DNA of 22,369 nucleotides, taken from IMG/VR virus record IMGVR_UViG_3300007363_001465, positions 1 through 22,369 of that record. One strand, 5' to 3'. Every line of letters begins with the position of its first letter. Position 1 is the first letter of the stretch. Both the position numbers and the translations under genes were made by a program. The notes under the pieces are model-generated. The model saw only the letters and a list, made by a program, of their open reading frames with translations, had not been told where the DNA came from and did not search any database. Below are positions 1 through 7,442 of the stretch, piece after piece. The stretch comes from a virus.

Positions 1-258
1 AGCTTCTAGGTTGAAGCGGTCCCAATATCCTCCATCATCTTCTAAATAACCAACAGGTAAGGCCATTTGTCTAGCATACTCAGCTTGATGAAATGCTTTA
101 GTTGACTCTCCAGGGGTGTGGTAATGGTCCGACTTCCCCTCGTACAGTAGGTGGTTAAAGACTATCCAGCCAATTCCACCTGCAATATTCTTAATTCGCT
201 CAATCGTTTTCTCTACTCTAGGAAAGATTATGTATCTTTCGGGCCAGCCATTTTCCAT
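1..258 (-). CDS. Unrecognised phage protein, partial (C-terminus beyond the left edge)
   Basis: An open frame starts at the ATG at 258-256 and runs without a stop to the window edge, giving 86 visible residues beginning MENGWPERYIIFPRVEKTIE. It starts four bases before the end of the preceding 31-codon gene (260-355), the overlap style used throughout this window, which supports it as real. The visible part is rich in aromatic and charged residues and has no signal peptide or membrane segment. It contains a His/Tyr cluster (DHYHT) and an acidic run (EDDGGYW). I do not recognise the family. Its place after the holin suggests a late or accessory gene at the end of the lysis cassette. Confidence 0.6.
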   Translation of the reverse strand, partial: MENGWPERYIIFPRVEKTIERIKNIAGGIGWIVFNHLLYEGKSDHYHTPGESTKAFHQAEYARQMALPVGYLEDDGGYWDRFNLEA

Positions 259-259
259 T

Positions 260-355
260 TCATTTCTCCATTATTAAAAGAAGCCCTGCACAATACAAGT
301 ACAGGACTCCTGCTGCTATTCCGAGATACATAACCCAGAATACCAAGTTTTTCAT
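260..355 (-). CDS. 31-residue single-pass membrane peptide
   Basis: A short ORF encodes MKNLVFWVMYLGIAAGVLYL followed by YCAGLLLIMEK. Almost the whole chain (residues about 3-28) is one hydrophobic helix with basic or charged residues only at the two ends. It begins 4 bases after the holin stop and ends overlapping the ATG of the next gene. Its ribosome-binding site is weak, so it probably depends on translation of the holin gene. Such miniature membrane proteins beside holins often tune lysis timing or act as a second holin or antiholin. That role is inferred from position and composition only. The ORF is short enough that a chance ORF remains possible. Confidence 0.45.
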   Translation of the reverse strand: MKNLVFWVMYLGIAAGVLYLYCAGLLLIMEK

Positions 356-359
356 CACA

Positions 360-539
360 TTATTCTTGTGTGCGAACGCTCAAAATGACGTTCCAAACGG
401 CTGAGATACCAGCAGCTACGGCTGCAAATAGAGCCGCTTTAGCACTATCCCAATTAGTTACGTTTGCCACTGATACAGCGATTGCTGCTAGGAACGCTTG
501 TACAAAAGTTTTTAGCGCTCGTACGATAATATCGTTCAT
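360..539 (-). CDS. Holin, phage r1t-like
   Basis: This 59-residue protein begins MNDIIVRALKTFVQAFLAAI. The N-terminal arrangement (acidic/basic start, RALKTFVQAF) and two predicted hydrophobic helices (about residues 8-27 and 34-54), separated by a short turn NVTNWDSAK, match the layout of the small r1t-type holins of phages of Gram-positive hosts. A holin oligomerises in the cytoplasmic membrane at a set time and releases the endolysin to the wall. The start is well supported: a strong AAAGGAG Shine-Dalgarno lies 6-7 bases upstream, between this gene and the HNH gene. It pairs functionally with the M23 endolysin two genes upstream. The family call is from pattern recognition, not a search. 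Confidence 0.75.
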   Translation of the reverse strand: MNDIIVRALKTFVQAFLAAIAVSVANVTNWDSAKAALFAAVAAGISAVWNVILSVRTQE

Positions 540-551
540 TTAGTTCTCCTT

Positions 552-1157
552 TTAAATTTGTTTAAACAGGGTTTGTTCAGCCCGTAGGCGTGCGCCCTGT
601 GCTTCTTCAATTGTTTTGAAATAGCCTAAAAATATATGTTTTCCAGATTTCTGAATCTGGGCGTACCACTTGTTTCTTCTTTTGTCCTTAGAAACTCCCC
701 GAACACCACTCGTGTTGTTTTGGGCAATGGGCAGGTTGTACATATTCTGGTTGTGGGTAACGTGCCGTAGGTTTGAGCGCCTATTGTCTAATCGGTCAAT
801 GTTTATGTGGTCAATTTCTTTGCCCGCTTTTTTACCCAGTAGCAGTTGGTGCATTAAAACGTACTGGCCGTTAACACGTGCCTGAACGTATCCAATGGTT
901 GCTAGAGACCAGTTATATTTATCTATCCAAGCATCCTCTGTACTTACGAGCGCATAACCGTCTTTTGCATTTATCCCAAGCGGGATTTTAGCCATGTTGC
1001 CCTTAATCACTGCTGGTCTACGGTCAAATCTTGTAATCATTGGCTTACCGTGTTTTCTAACTTGGTCGTAGTGTTTGTTGCAGTATTGCCTAGTCTCCTG
1101 TCTTGTCCCGCAGGAGGATATATTAGACGCTTCACAGTGGCTGACCTGTCTTCTCAT
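552..1157 (-). CDS. HNH endonuclease with N-terminal zinc finger and C-terminal AP2 domain (homing-type)
   Basis: From the ATG at 1157 (the ATGA overlaps the endolysin stop) the protein has 201 residues; an in-frame ATG at 1169 would add four. Three parts are visible. An N-terminal Cys/His cluster (C8, C16, C26, H29, in YCNKHY) resembles the zinc knuckle common in phage HNH nucleases. A central HNH_3 core (about residues 100-135) has MHQ, IDHIN and LDNRRSNLR, giving the first His, the Asp-His pair and the Asn. A C-terminal AP2-type DNA-binding domain (about 144-198) carries NNTSGVRGVS, NKWYAQI and LGYFKTIEEA. Free-standing enzymes of this build are usually homing endonucleases that cut phage genomes lacking the gene. 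It lies between endolysin and holin genes, which normally adjoin, consistent with insertion. Confidence 0.85.
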   Translation of the reverse strand: MRRQVSHCEASNISSCGTRQETRQYCNKHYDQVRKHGKPMITRFDRRPAVIKGNMAKIPLGINAKDGYALVSTEDAWIDKYNWSLATIGYVQARVNGQYVLMHQLLLGKKAGKEIDHINIDRLDNRRSNLRHVTHNQNMYNLPIAQNNTSGVRGVSKDKRRNKWYAQIQKSGKHIFLGYFKTIEEAQGARLRAEQTLFKQI

Positions 1158-1801
1158 ACAGTAGTCCATCCCTCTATTCTTGAGCCATTAACCATATAAA
1201 GAGCGACTGCTACTCCATTTCCTAGTGAAGCTGAATTGACTAAGATGCGGTTTCCATATACAGGGTCATATCCCCTGACAACTCTGATGTCGGCTGGTAG
1301 TGTTCCAGCGACAGTAGTAGTACCAGCTTTGAAAGCAGTACGGTTAATTGTGAATCTAACGCTTGAGCCTACAGGTGGCATTTTGCCAGTGGTGGGTGCG
1401 CTTGGTGGTGTAACGTAAAGTAGTGGGTTTACATACTTACCATTGATAGATAAGTACCAGTGAACGTGTGGGCCAGTAGTGAATCCAGTGTTACCTGATT
1501 TGGCTACGGCTTGACCCTCACTTACCATTTGACCTGCTTTAACTTGAATTACAGAGTTGTGTAATAGACGTGTCTGCATATTGCCAGATACTATTCTTAC
1601 TTCATTACCTGCTGAACCGTTAGGGCCAGCGAATGTTACCTTACCGCCGTGTGGTGCTACTACTTGAGTACCTACAGCGCAAGGATAGTCTTGTCCACCG
1701 TGTCTAAAACCAAAGACTGTTCCGTCTGGGTTTATTATCCTGAGTGGATAAGGTGTTGCACCAAACGGGTAGCCTGGCTTTACTTGTACGGGTTGCCTCA
1801 T
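1154..1801 (-). CDS. Endolysin: M23-family metallopeptidase with C-terminal SH3-like domain
   Basis: A 215-residue protein whose N-terminal half is a LytM/M23 peptidase domain (about residues 25-130). The zinc-binding set is complete: H34 and D38 in RHGGQD, then H112 and H114 in GPHVHW; H81 in LLHNS is a likely catalytic histidine. M23 enzymes cut peptide cross-links of peptidoglycan. Residues about 138-215 form a separate beta-rich domain ending in GWTTV that resembles SH3-type wall-binding domains. There is no signal peptide, so release by the holin at 360-539 is expected. An AAAGGAG Shine-Dalgarno precedes the ATG by 9 bases. The stop overlaps the following HNH start as ATGA. A virion-associated wall hydrolase is the alternative, but the lysis-cassette position favours an endolysin. 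Confidence 0.88.
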   Translation of the reverse strand: MRQPVQVKPGYPFGATPYPLRIINPDGTVFGFRHGGQDYPCAVGTQVVAPHGGKVTFAGPNGSAGNEVRIVSGNMQTRLLHNSVIQVKAGQMVSEGQAVAKSGNTGFTTGPHVHWYLSINGKYVNPLLYVTPPSAPTTGKMPPVGSSVRFTINRTAFKAGTTTVAGTLPADIRVVRGYDPVYGNRILVNSASLGNGVAVALYMVNGSRIEGWTTV

Positions 1802-1805
1802 ACTC

Positions 1806-2258
1806 TTACTCCTTTACGTTAAAATTATTGCTCGTGAATATGTATTGATAGTTTCTAGTAAGTAGGGGCAGGACTTGGACTGTGTAGTTGGCGGTGGTTT
1901 CAATGCGACACTCTGATTGTGGGATAAAGTCTGGTATCTCTTTATAGGGGAATGAGTATTTAACTGGTACATCTTGTTCGGATACGTTTAGCTCTATGTA
2001 GTCGTAGGGATATTTAATGTTGTTACAAATTAGGCGAACATCAAAGGTGGCGGGGCTGTTAGTGTTTGTCCAGGTTTCGCCCGACACCGTTACCCTTTCA
2101 CCATGAGAATAAGTTGTTTTATCTGTTTTCATTGGGGTAGCAGAGCGTATTATTTTTCTTGGGTAAAACCAGAAAATCATACCAACCAATACGAATACAG
2201 TTATGCCGTAAAACACAGCAGTCAGTGAGCGTACTAAAAGTCGTTCGACATCTCTCAT
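1806..2258 (-). CDS. Membrane-anchored protein with extracytoplasmic beta-sandwich-like domain
   Basis: This 150-residue protein has one strongly hydrophobic segment (about residues 14-32, FYGITVFVLVGMIFWFY) after a basic N-terminus, then a 115-residue hydrophilic, strand-rich domain. That domain reads like an Ig-type sandwich (TDKTTYSHGERVTVSGETW) and holds two cysteines, in LICNN and SECRI, that could form a disulfide outside the membrane. The layout is that of a signal-anchor protein with its C-terminus outside. It overlaps the XhlA-like gene by ATGA and is followed 4 bases later by the endolysin. I do not recognise a named family. A lysis accessory or superinfection-exclusion role is possible from context only. 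Confidence 0.7.
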   Translation of the reverse strand: MRDVERLLVRSLTAVFYGITVFVLVGMIFWFYPRKIIRSATPMKTDKTTYSHGERVTVSGETWTNTNSPATFDVRLICNNIKYPYDYIELNVSEQDVPVKYSFPYKEIPDFIPQSECRIETTANYTVQVLPLLTRNYQYIFTSNNFNVKE

Positions 2259-2503
2259 TTAACCAGCCATCTTCCTGCGACTATAGCGCTCAATGCTAAG
2301 GCAATAAATGTACCCACCGCCCCATAAACCAGGTTCTTTAAATACTTAACGTCATCTTTAACTGAAGCCATCTCAACTTCATAGGTATCTTTATTAACAA
2401 AGTTGTGGTCAATCTTCTTGTCTATATCTACCAGTTTTTTATCTATAGAGTCTAAGCGGTAGGTTACTAGTTCTGAGTTGTTTTCTTTCTTGGTAGGAGT
2501 CAT
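2255..2503 (-). CDS. XhlA-like small coiled-coil and C-terminal membrane protein
   Basis: This 82-residue protein has a charged heptad-like N-terminal region (about residues 10-55; RLDSIDKKLVDIDKKID) and one C-terminal hydrophobic helix (about 58-78; VYGAVGTFIALALSAIVAG). Length and layout match XhlA-type proteins, which sit beside holins and endolysins in Bacillus phages and prophages and assist lysis at the membrane. The start has an AAAGGA Shine-Dalgarno 7 bases upstream. It heads the lysis cassette directly after the fibre gene and overlaps the next gene by 4 bases. A 12-codon ORF with a stronger ribosome-binding site lies immediately upstream in the same frame. The assignment rests on architecture, since such short coiled-coil/TM proteins evolve fast. 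Confidence 0.65.
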   Translation of the reverse strand: MTPTKKENNSELVTYRLDSIDKKLVDIDKKIDHNFVNKDTYEVEMASVKDDVKYLKNLVYGAVGTFIALALSAIVAGRWLVK

Positions 2504-2506
2504 TGG

Positions 2507-2545
2507 TCATTCCTTTATTCTGGTAGGTACTTTTTTATCTTCCAT
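2507..2545 (-). CDS. Possible 12-residue leader ORF upstream of the XhlA-like gene
   Basis: The ORF reads MEDKKVPTRIKE then TGA. It has a near-perfect Shine-Dalgarno (AAGAGGTGAACA before the ATG), better than that of the gene behind it. Its TGA is followed by a single CCA codon and then, in the same frame, the ATG of the XhlA-like gene. It may be a translated leader that delivers ribosomes to the next start, or the N-terminus of a minor TGA read-through product. It may also be a remnant of a longer N-terminus lost to a stop. Nothing but the ribosome-binding site and the frame supports it. Confidence 0.3.
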   Translation of the reverse strand: MEDKKVPTRIKE

Positions 2546-2555
2546 TGTTCACCTC

Positions 2556-4091
2556 TTAGACATATAGAAGTTCAACTGTTATGTTTGCAATTAAATCATC
2601 ACCATCATATCCGTAAGAAACAGCGGCATTCCCTGTTTTTCCAATTCCGTAGTATGTAGTTGCTGTAGTTGGTTGAAGATATTTAACTATTTCGTAATTT
2701 GCTCTAGCTAAGACGGCTGGGTCATTATTTATCCTGATATTAGCGGTACCATCTCCACTATCAACAGCAGAGGTTGAAGTTGATATAGCATAGTCCGCTG
2801 CCGTTCCTGTTGCACTTGCACTTGCATAAAAAGGTATCCTAGCTACCATTCGCCAACTACCAGTCGGTACTATTAGCTGGTCGCCGTAAAATTGTGCGTA
2901 GGTTGTGTTGGTTTTTTCGGTTTGTTGAACCCTGTAGTATGAGCCGACTACCCATTTACTTCTATCAGCAACAAAACCATAAGGTATTGCTTGTGTACTA
3001 TAAGAAACTGCACTCACTCCACCACTTGTAGGTATAGCGTAACCTTCTGGTACTTGTACTGTAAGAGTGGTGTCTGTAGAGAATGTGTTGGCAGTGATTA
3101 TTCCGTATTCAGTAGTGCCTGTAGCTCCACCAGCAAAAGGTGTATCTGTAGCGGTAGCGGTGGCTGAACCGTTGGCTGATAGGTTATTGGCATTGGCGTT
3201 AGAGTCGTTGGCATCACCGTTGAATTTAAAGCAAGCTACGTTGGTTGATTCTGCACCAGAAAGGGTTTGAGAAGCGTAAGAAGCGATAGTGGCTGCGGAG
3301 AGTACAGATGAGAATACAGCAGCTTGAGCTATTTTTCCGTCAAATGGATTAGTTCCTGCTGATTTTTCAGCACCCACCACTAAGGCAGTAGTACCTTGTA
3401 CTATAGCTGTAGCAGTTCCATTGGTTGTTACAGAGTTAGGAACGCTGACTCCGTCAAAGTAGGTTGTAGCAACTCCAGTAGACATAGTTATAGATGCGGC
3501 AACGTGTACCCACTTATTTAGTGGTAGTGATTGATAAGTAACAACTTGTCGGTTGTTGGCTGCAATTCTTAAACCATATAATTCAAGCTGTCCTGATACG
3601 TTGACCTGCATTGACCAACCTTCTGTGTCGGCATTTCTACGAGCTATAATGCCGCCCCTTGTGTAACTTTCTAATTTAACCCAAGCCATACAAGTATAGG
3701 TGTCTGTAAAAGATAATCCTGCTGGTGAAGTCTTAGACCAGTATTGTGAACTCCCACTCTCTAAGTCAGTACATTGAGTAGGAGCTGTTACTGTACGGGT
3801 GAGTTTAAGTCTCATACCGTTGGAAACATCACCTGTTAAATCTGTGGAGTTAAAAACCAAATCATAACTTCTATTACCGTTATAGGTGACTGTATCTGGG
3901 GTGTCGCCCAAACTCTCCCACCCATCAGTAAAGCCAGATATTTTAGACCTATCTATAGCTGCATCAGAAGCTATATTAGAATTATCTAAGTTACCATTTA
4001 TCTCACTTACTATAGTGTTTATTGGTGTGTTGTAGTCGGCGGCATCTATTGTCTGGCCGTCACTTGGTAATGAAACTGATACTGTACCCAT
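2556..4091 (-). CDS. Tail fibre/receptor-binding protein with LamG-type lectin domain
   Basis: A 511-residue protein. Residues about 12-55 (DGQTIDAADYNTPINTIVSE, then NLDNSNIASDAAIDRSKISG) match a phage tail-fibre N-terminal pattern thought to attach fibres to the tail. Residues about 105-290 form a concanavalin A/LamG-like jelly roll: TCMAWVKLE, WSMQVNVSGQLELYG, LNKWVHVAASI, ATTYFDGV and FDGKIAQAAVFSSVLS are hallmark strands. The remaining 200 residues are Ser/Thr/Ala-rich beta structure ending ITVELLYV. LamG folds bind sugars or proteins, so this is a good candidate for host recognition. An AAGGAG site precedes the ATG by 10 bases. It follows the candidate ejection-protein genes and closes the tail module before lysis genes. 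Confidence 0.8.
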   Translation of the reverse strand: MGTVSVSLPSDGQTIDAADYNTPINTIVSEINGNLDNSNIASDAAIDRSKISGFTDGWESLGDTPDTVTYNGNRSYDLVFNSTDLTGDVSNGMRLKLTRTVTAPTQCTDLESGSSQYWSKTSPAGLSFTDTYTCMAWVKLESYTRGGIIARRNADTEGWSMQVNVSGQLELYGLRIAANNRQVVTYQSLPLNKWVHVAASITMSTGVATTYFDGVSVPNSVTTNGTATAIVQGTTALVVGAEKSAGTNPFDGKIAQAAVFSSVLSAATIASYASQTLSGAESTNVACFKFNGDANDSNANANNLSANGSATATATDTPFAGGATGTTEYGIITANTFSTDTTLTVQVPEGYAIPTSGGVSAVSYSTQAIPYGFVADRSKWVVGSYYRVQQTEKTNTTYAQFYGDQLIVPTGSWRMVARIPFYASASATGTAADYAISTSTSAVDSGDGTANIRINNDPAVLARANYEIVKYLQPTTATTYYGIGKTGNAAVSYGYDGDDLIANITVELLYV

Positions 4092-4092
4092 C

Positions 4093-6096
4093 TTAATATG
4101 CTCCTTGTAGTTGCGTCATAGCGTCACTTAAGTTGCCAGAACTTTGATTGCCATTGGCTGCGTTTATAATTACTGAAAATGCTTGGTTTAATTGCTGAAT
4201 TTTACGGGCCACAGTTTCTTCGCTATCTCCAGCTCTAGGTATCATCTGGGATTGTAGGTTTCTTATTTCTGATTCATTAGCTTGAGCACCAGTTTCAATC
4301 CTAAGTAGTGAGCTGGCTATGTTGTAACCGATTGCGTCAAAGTCACCAGTACCAGCAGCGTTGCTTATGAAACCACCAACGATAGGTAGTTTACGTCCAG
4401 GAGTTGCGGTGCGGTTAAGAACGTCAGGGTTTTCTTGTAGTAGTTGAGTCATTTGTTGTAGAGCTTGTTGACCACGCTGTGCAAGGCTGTACTGTTGAGC
4501 AGTAACCTTAGTAGTATCTGGGCCATTTGATTGTCCCTTTTGGTCCATAAGTGCCTTAGCATATTGTAGGTAAGAAGATGGTGATTCATTTGGGCCAAGT
4601 AAACCGTAGGCATCACTTAAGGCTTGTTCTAGACCATACTGCTGAGGAGTTTCGGCTCCACCAGTAGCAGCACCACTTAGAGCACCATTACCAAATAATC
4701 CTTCTGAAGATAACATTCCGACACCACCCACATCTTGATACTGATTCTGTTCTACTGGTTGACCTTGGTCTTGTGGGAATATCATATTATTAGCCAAACC
4801 ACGAACTGCTGTACCTTTTGCTAATCGCATTGGCAATCCAGTGTTAGCCCCAGCAGCGAGATTACCGCCACCTTCAATCATTCCACCAAGCTTAGCTTCC
4901 GCCTTCCTTACTGGGGCTGAGGTCATAACTCTAGCAACTACTCCTGATTTGTCGGCTTGTTTAGAAGCGGTGCGTAGGAGTGTGTCAGCAGTTTTAGCAT
5001 TGCTATATATGGCACGGGTATCAACAGCCTCTTTAACCACATCATCTAATAGGGCACCAGTCTCTTCTCTTATAATCCGTGCTACAGCTTCTCGGTCAAC
5101 CAACTTGGCACTGGTGTTCTTGCCGAAGTTAATACTATTGCCCAATAGCTTTTGAAACTCCCAAACCTCAGATGGCGAGCGTTTATTGCCCAACAGCTGG
5201 AGTTGCCTAATCAGTTCGTTTTCACCCCTTTTATTTAAATTGATAGATGGGTCTTTAATAATTCTGTTTAGTATTCTATCTAACACAGGGGATGTCTGTT
5301 CGCTGGTAATCTTTACACCAGATTTAGCATATATATCGGCTAACTCAGCACCAGTTTTTTTCATTATTGGCTCAAGAGCACGTTGTACTTGTTCGGGATT
5401 ACCCCGTTTAAGTCCTAGTTTTTGAGTTAAAGTTTTTAATAATTCATCACTTTGTTGAGCTCCAAGATTATCAATGCCAGAGGCTTTAGCGCCCTGACCA
5501 ATGCCCATTGCATTAGTAGCAATGCCACGACCACTTTTTTGTAGTGCATTAAGGCTTTCTCCACCATTTGCGATAACTTTGCCAGTTTTCTTACCTCCCT
5601 TGAGAATAGCTTTAGTTAAGTCGTCTGAGCTATTTGTGATTGCCCTTAACTCATTAACTCCACCAGCAGCCTTAATCCCTCTAAATGCTGAAACACCAGT
5701 ACCCACACCGCCAAGTACTCCCGATAAAACACCCTCACCTAATGCTGATTTAGCAGAACCACCAGCACCTAAAAAGTTTTGGTCATCTCGTACTTTGTTT
5801 TCTACACCTCGTCCAGCTGTTCCACCTAGAAAACCACCAATTCCAGCACCAAGTACACCACCAATAGCTGTACCCAGAACTGGCACTACTGAACCCACAC
5901 TAGCACCAACCGCTGCACCACCCGCTGCACCACCCGCTGCACTACCTTCAGATATAAGAGATGATAGAAAACCACCTCTGCCTTTTGGTTTACCTTTATC
6001 TAAAACATATCGTCCATTAACATATTTAACACTACCCCCCCTATTAGTTGGGGCTGCTGCGTTAGCTCGTAGTAAAGCTATTGTATTAGCGTCCAT
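4093..6096 (-). CDS. Large internal virion/DNA-ejection protein candidate
   Basis: A 667-residue protein. A basic N-terminus is followed by a Gly/Ala-rich hydrophobic segment (about residues 48-98; SSVVPVLGTAIGGVLGAGIGG-like pattern) resembling glycine-zipper membrane inserts. The middle (about 200-420) is charged and helical. The C-terminal third is Gln/Asn-rich and helical, ending SDAMTQLQGAY. Podoviruses carry internal proteins that are ejected with the DNA and form a conduit through the envelope, and a large, helical, late-encoded protein with one membrane-active stretch next to tail genes fits that role. This is inferred from composition and position. A tape-measure protein is the main alternative, although its length would then imply a fairly short tail. 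Confidence 0.6.
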   Translation of the reverse strand: MDANTIALLRANAAAPTNRGGSVKYVNGRYVLDKGKPKGRGGFLSSLISEGSAAGGAAGGAAVGASVGSVVPVLGTAIGGVLGAGIGGFLGGTAGRGVENKVRDDQNFLGAGGSAKSALGEGVLSGVLGGVGTGVSAFRGIKAAGGVNELRAITNSSDDLTKAILKGGKKTGKVIANGGESLNALQKSGRGIATNAMGIGQGAKASGIDNLGAQQSDELLKTLTQKLGLKRGNPEQVQRALEPIMKKTGAELADIYAKSGVKITSEQTSPVLDRILNRIIKDPSINLNKRGENELIRQLQLLGNKRSPSEVWEFQKLLGNSINFGKNTSAKLVDREAVARIIREETGALLDDVVKEAVDTRAIYSNAKTADTLLRTASKQADKSGVVARVMTSAPVRKAEAKLGGMIEGGGNLAAGANTGLPMRLAKGTAVRGLANNMIFPQDQGQPVEQNQYQDVGGVGMLSSEGLFGNGALSGAATGGAETPQQYGLEQALSDAYGLLGPNESPSSYLQYAKALMDQKGQSNGPDTTKVTAQQYSLAQRGQQALQQMTQLLQENPDVLNRTATPGRKLPIVGGFISNAAGTGDFDAIGYNIASSLLRIETGAQANESEIRNLQSQMIPRAGDSEETVARKIQQLNQAFSVIINAANGNQSSGNLSDAMTQLQGAY
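5910..5945. repeat. Three tandem 12-bp units (coding minisatellite)
   Basis: The plus-strand unit CCGCTGCACCAC occurs exactly twice (5910-5921, 5922-5933) and a third time with one change (5934-5945, CCGCTGCACTAC). On the coding strand it adds Gly-Gly-Ala-Ala blocks at the start of the glycine-zipper segment of the 667-residue protein. Each unit keeps the frame, so slippage would change the segment length by four residues without breaking the gene. Confidence 0.85.
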
Positions 6097-6837
6097 TTAG
6101 AAACTCACTGACCCGCCATTAGCTGTGGCGGCTATTGGTATACTTGCTCCGAATAAATCTGGGCGAGCCCTGTGATAAAGTTCTATTTTTAGTTTATCTC
6201 GAGCATTACCGTACTGAGCACTCTTTAATGTAGCGTTATAGTCGTTAACAAGTGATTGATTATCCCATTCTGTTCCATCGGGTTTTATGAATACTTGGTT
6301 GTATAGAGACTGTAGTTTGGGGTCGACATTCCCTAATGCACCGCCACCCGCACTCTGAGTGGAAGCACCTTTAGTAGTACCACCAAAGCCACCGAAGCCA
6401 CTCGATGCAGAACGGGCAGCAGCTTCTCTAGCAGCAGCTTGCTGTTGCTCCCATCGACGTTGTTCTTCTTCACGATTGTATTCAGTATTCCAGATGTCTT
6501 GAGCATCGCCACGTTGTTTAGCAGCTAATTCAGCTAGAGCCAGGCTAAGGCTGTTACGATTACCTTCAAAGCGTCCTTTTAGATTAGCAACAGCAGGTAG
6601 GTATGTAGAACCTAAGTATTTAGCTTGTTCAGCTAAAGGAATACCACCGAAGGCTACACCACGACGATTAGCTCCAGTTACTATTTGGTCGAAAGAATCG
6701 GTCTTGGCCGCTTCTAGACCTTTTAGTTCAGCTTCCTGTTGGCCAGGTAGGGCTTCTAATGATTTGTTATAAACGTCTCGTTGAGGATTGTAGACGGTGT
6801 TGAGCTCTTGGATTATTTGTTCTAATGCCCGTGGCAT
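6097..6837 (-). CDS. Helical internal virion protein candidate
   Basis: A 246-residue protein. Residues about 1-145 are almost entirely helical and charged, with a Glu/Arg/Gln-rich run (YNREEEQRRWEQQQAAARE) that suggests a coiled coil. A flexible Gly/Ser linker follows (about 146-168, SSGFGGFGGTTKG). The C-terminal part is compact (VDPKLQSLYNQVFIKPDGTE onward). No enzymatic motif or membrane segment is visible. The ATG has an AAGGA site 9 bases upstream. It directly precedes, with no gap, the 667-residue candidate ejection protein, and pairs of helical internal proteins are usual in podovirus late operons. The function is inferred from that position. A chaperone or tail-assembly protein would look similar. 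Confidence 0.55.
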   Translation of the reverse strand: MPRALEQIIQELNTVYNPQRDVYNKSLEALPGQQEAELKGLEAAKTDSFDQIVTGANRRGVAFGGIPLAEQAKYLGSTYLPAVANLKGRFEGNRNSLSLALAELAAKQRGDAQDIWNTEYNREEEQRRWEQQQAAAREAAARSASSGFGGFGGTTKGASTQSAGGGALGNVDPKLQSLYNQVFIKPDGTEWDNQSLVNDYNATLKSAQYGNARDKLKIELYHRARPDLFGASIPIAATANGGSVSF

Positions 6838-6893
6838 GTTTTTATTTCCTTATGTGGGGACTCAGTTAGTTTAATTTTGTCAAATAGTCAACC

Positions 6894-7442
6894 CTAAGTC
6901 AATAGGAGGGCTTTGTAATAATACAGGCTGATGTCGTTATTGGCTGTTCCTGTGCCCGTAAACACTATGTCTAAATTGGTACCGAGATTCTCGGATGAGG
7001 TATTAGTTTCGATGACGGGGCTTCCACCATTTCGATTAAATTGTCCCCAAGTAATCTGTGAGGTAGAACCGTTACCAACTATTTCAGCCTGAAAAGACCA
7101 GTCAACATTATTTAAAGCCAGGGCTCCAGAAGTAAATACTGTAGTGTTACCTAAGTTTAGTTTGAATGTTTTATTATTGGCGTTGGCGGCGGTTGTCCCA
7201 CAGGCGTAGATTAGGATGGAAGAGCCAACATTAGATAGGGTGTTAAAGTTTAATTGAAAACTCATTAGGTCTGATTCGGCAGCTCCAACATTACCAACTG
7301 GGCCATTCTGTGTAGATAACCTATATGGAGCAGCAGTTAGTTGACCGTCTAAACGAGAAAAGGTATTTAATAATTCGGTGCGCAGTTGAGCGGAGCCAGT
7401 ATTAACTGTAATACCAGGTGTAATGCTTCTAAAACCACTCAC
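6894..7442 (-). CDS. Small beta-rich minor tail protein
   Basis: A 182-residue protein starting with GTG, whose first base overlaps the last base of the tail-hub stop; an AAGGA site lies 8 bases upstream. The N-terminal 45 residues include a short helix (AQLRTELLNTFSRLDGQL) that could trimerise or attach the protein. The rest (about 55-182) is a predicted beta sandwich with regular strands (MSFQLNFNTLSNVGSSILIY, KTFKLNLGNTTVF, WSFQAEIVGNG, LDIVFTGTGTANNDISLYYY). This resembles jelly-roll tips seen on phage tail or fibre proteins. No catalytic residues are visible. It is probably a minor tail or decoration protein linked to the hub gene. I do not recognise an exact family. Confidence 0.6.
   Translation of the reverse strand: MSGFRSITPGITVNTGSAQLRTELLNTFSRLDGQLTAAPYRLSTQNGPVGNVGAAESDLMSFQLNFNTLSNVGSSILIYACGTTAANANNKTFKLNLGNTTVFTSGALALNNVDWSFQAEIVGNGSTSQITWGQFNRNGGSPVIETNTSSENLGTNLDIVFTGTGTANNDISLYYYKALLLT

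Noticed and set aside
2255-2545. Reassigned TGA codon (as in some Patescibacteria or Mycoplasma-type codes)
   Set aside because: TGA ends several genes at ATGA overlaps with the next start (for example 1154-1157 and 2255-2258), and tryptophan is written TGG throughout, so standard stop use is the better explanation.
4841-6100. Several open frames on the plus strand opposite the 667-residue gene
   Set aside because: They are proline/leucine-rich shadows of the Gly/Ala-rich minus-strand gene, lack ribosome sites and have no recognisable domains.
6838-6893. Promoter before the 246-residue gene, from TTGACT and TTGACA on the minus strand
   Set aside because: Neither hexamer has an acceptable -10 at 16-19 bases, so only the ribosome-binding site was kept.
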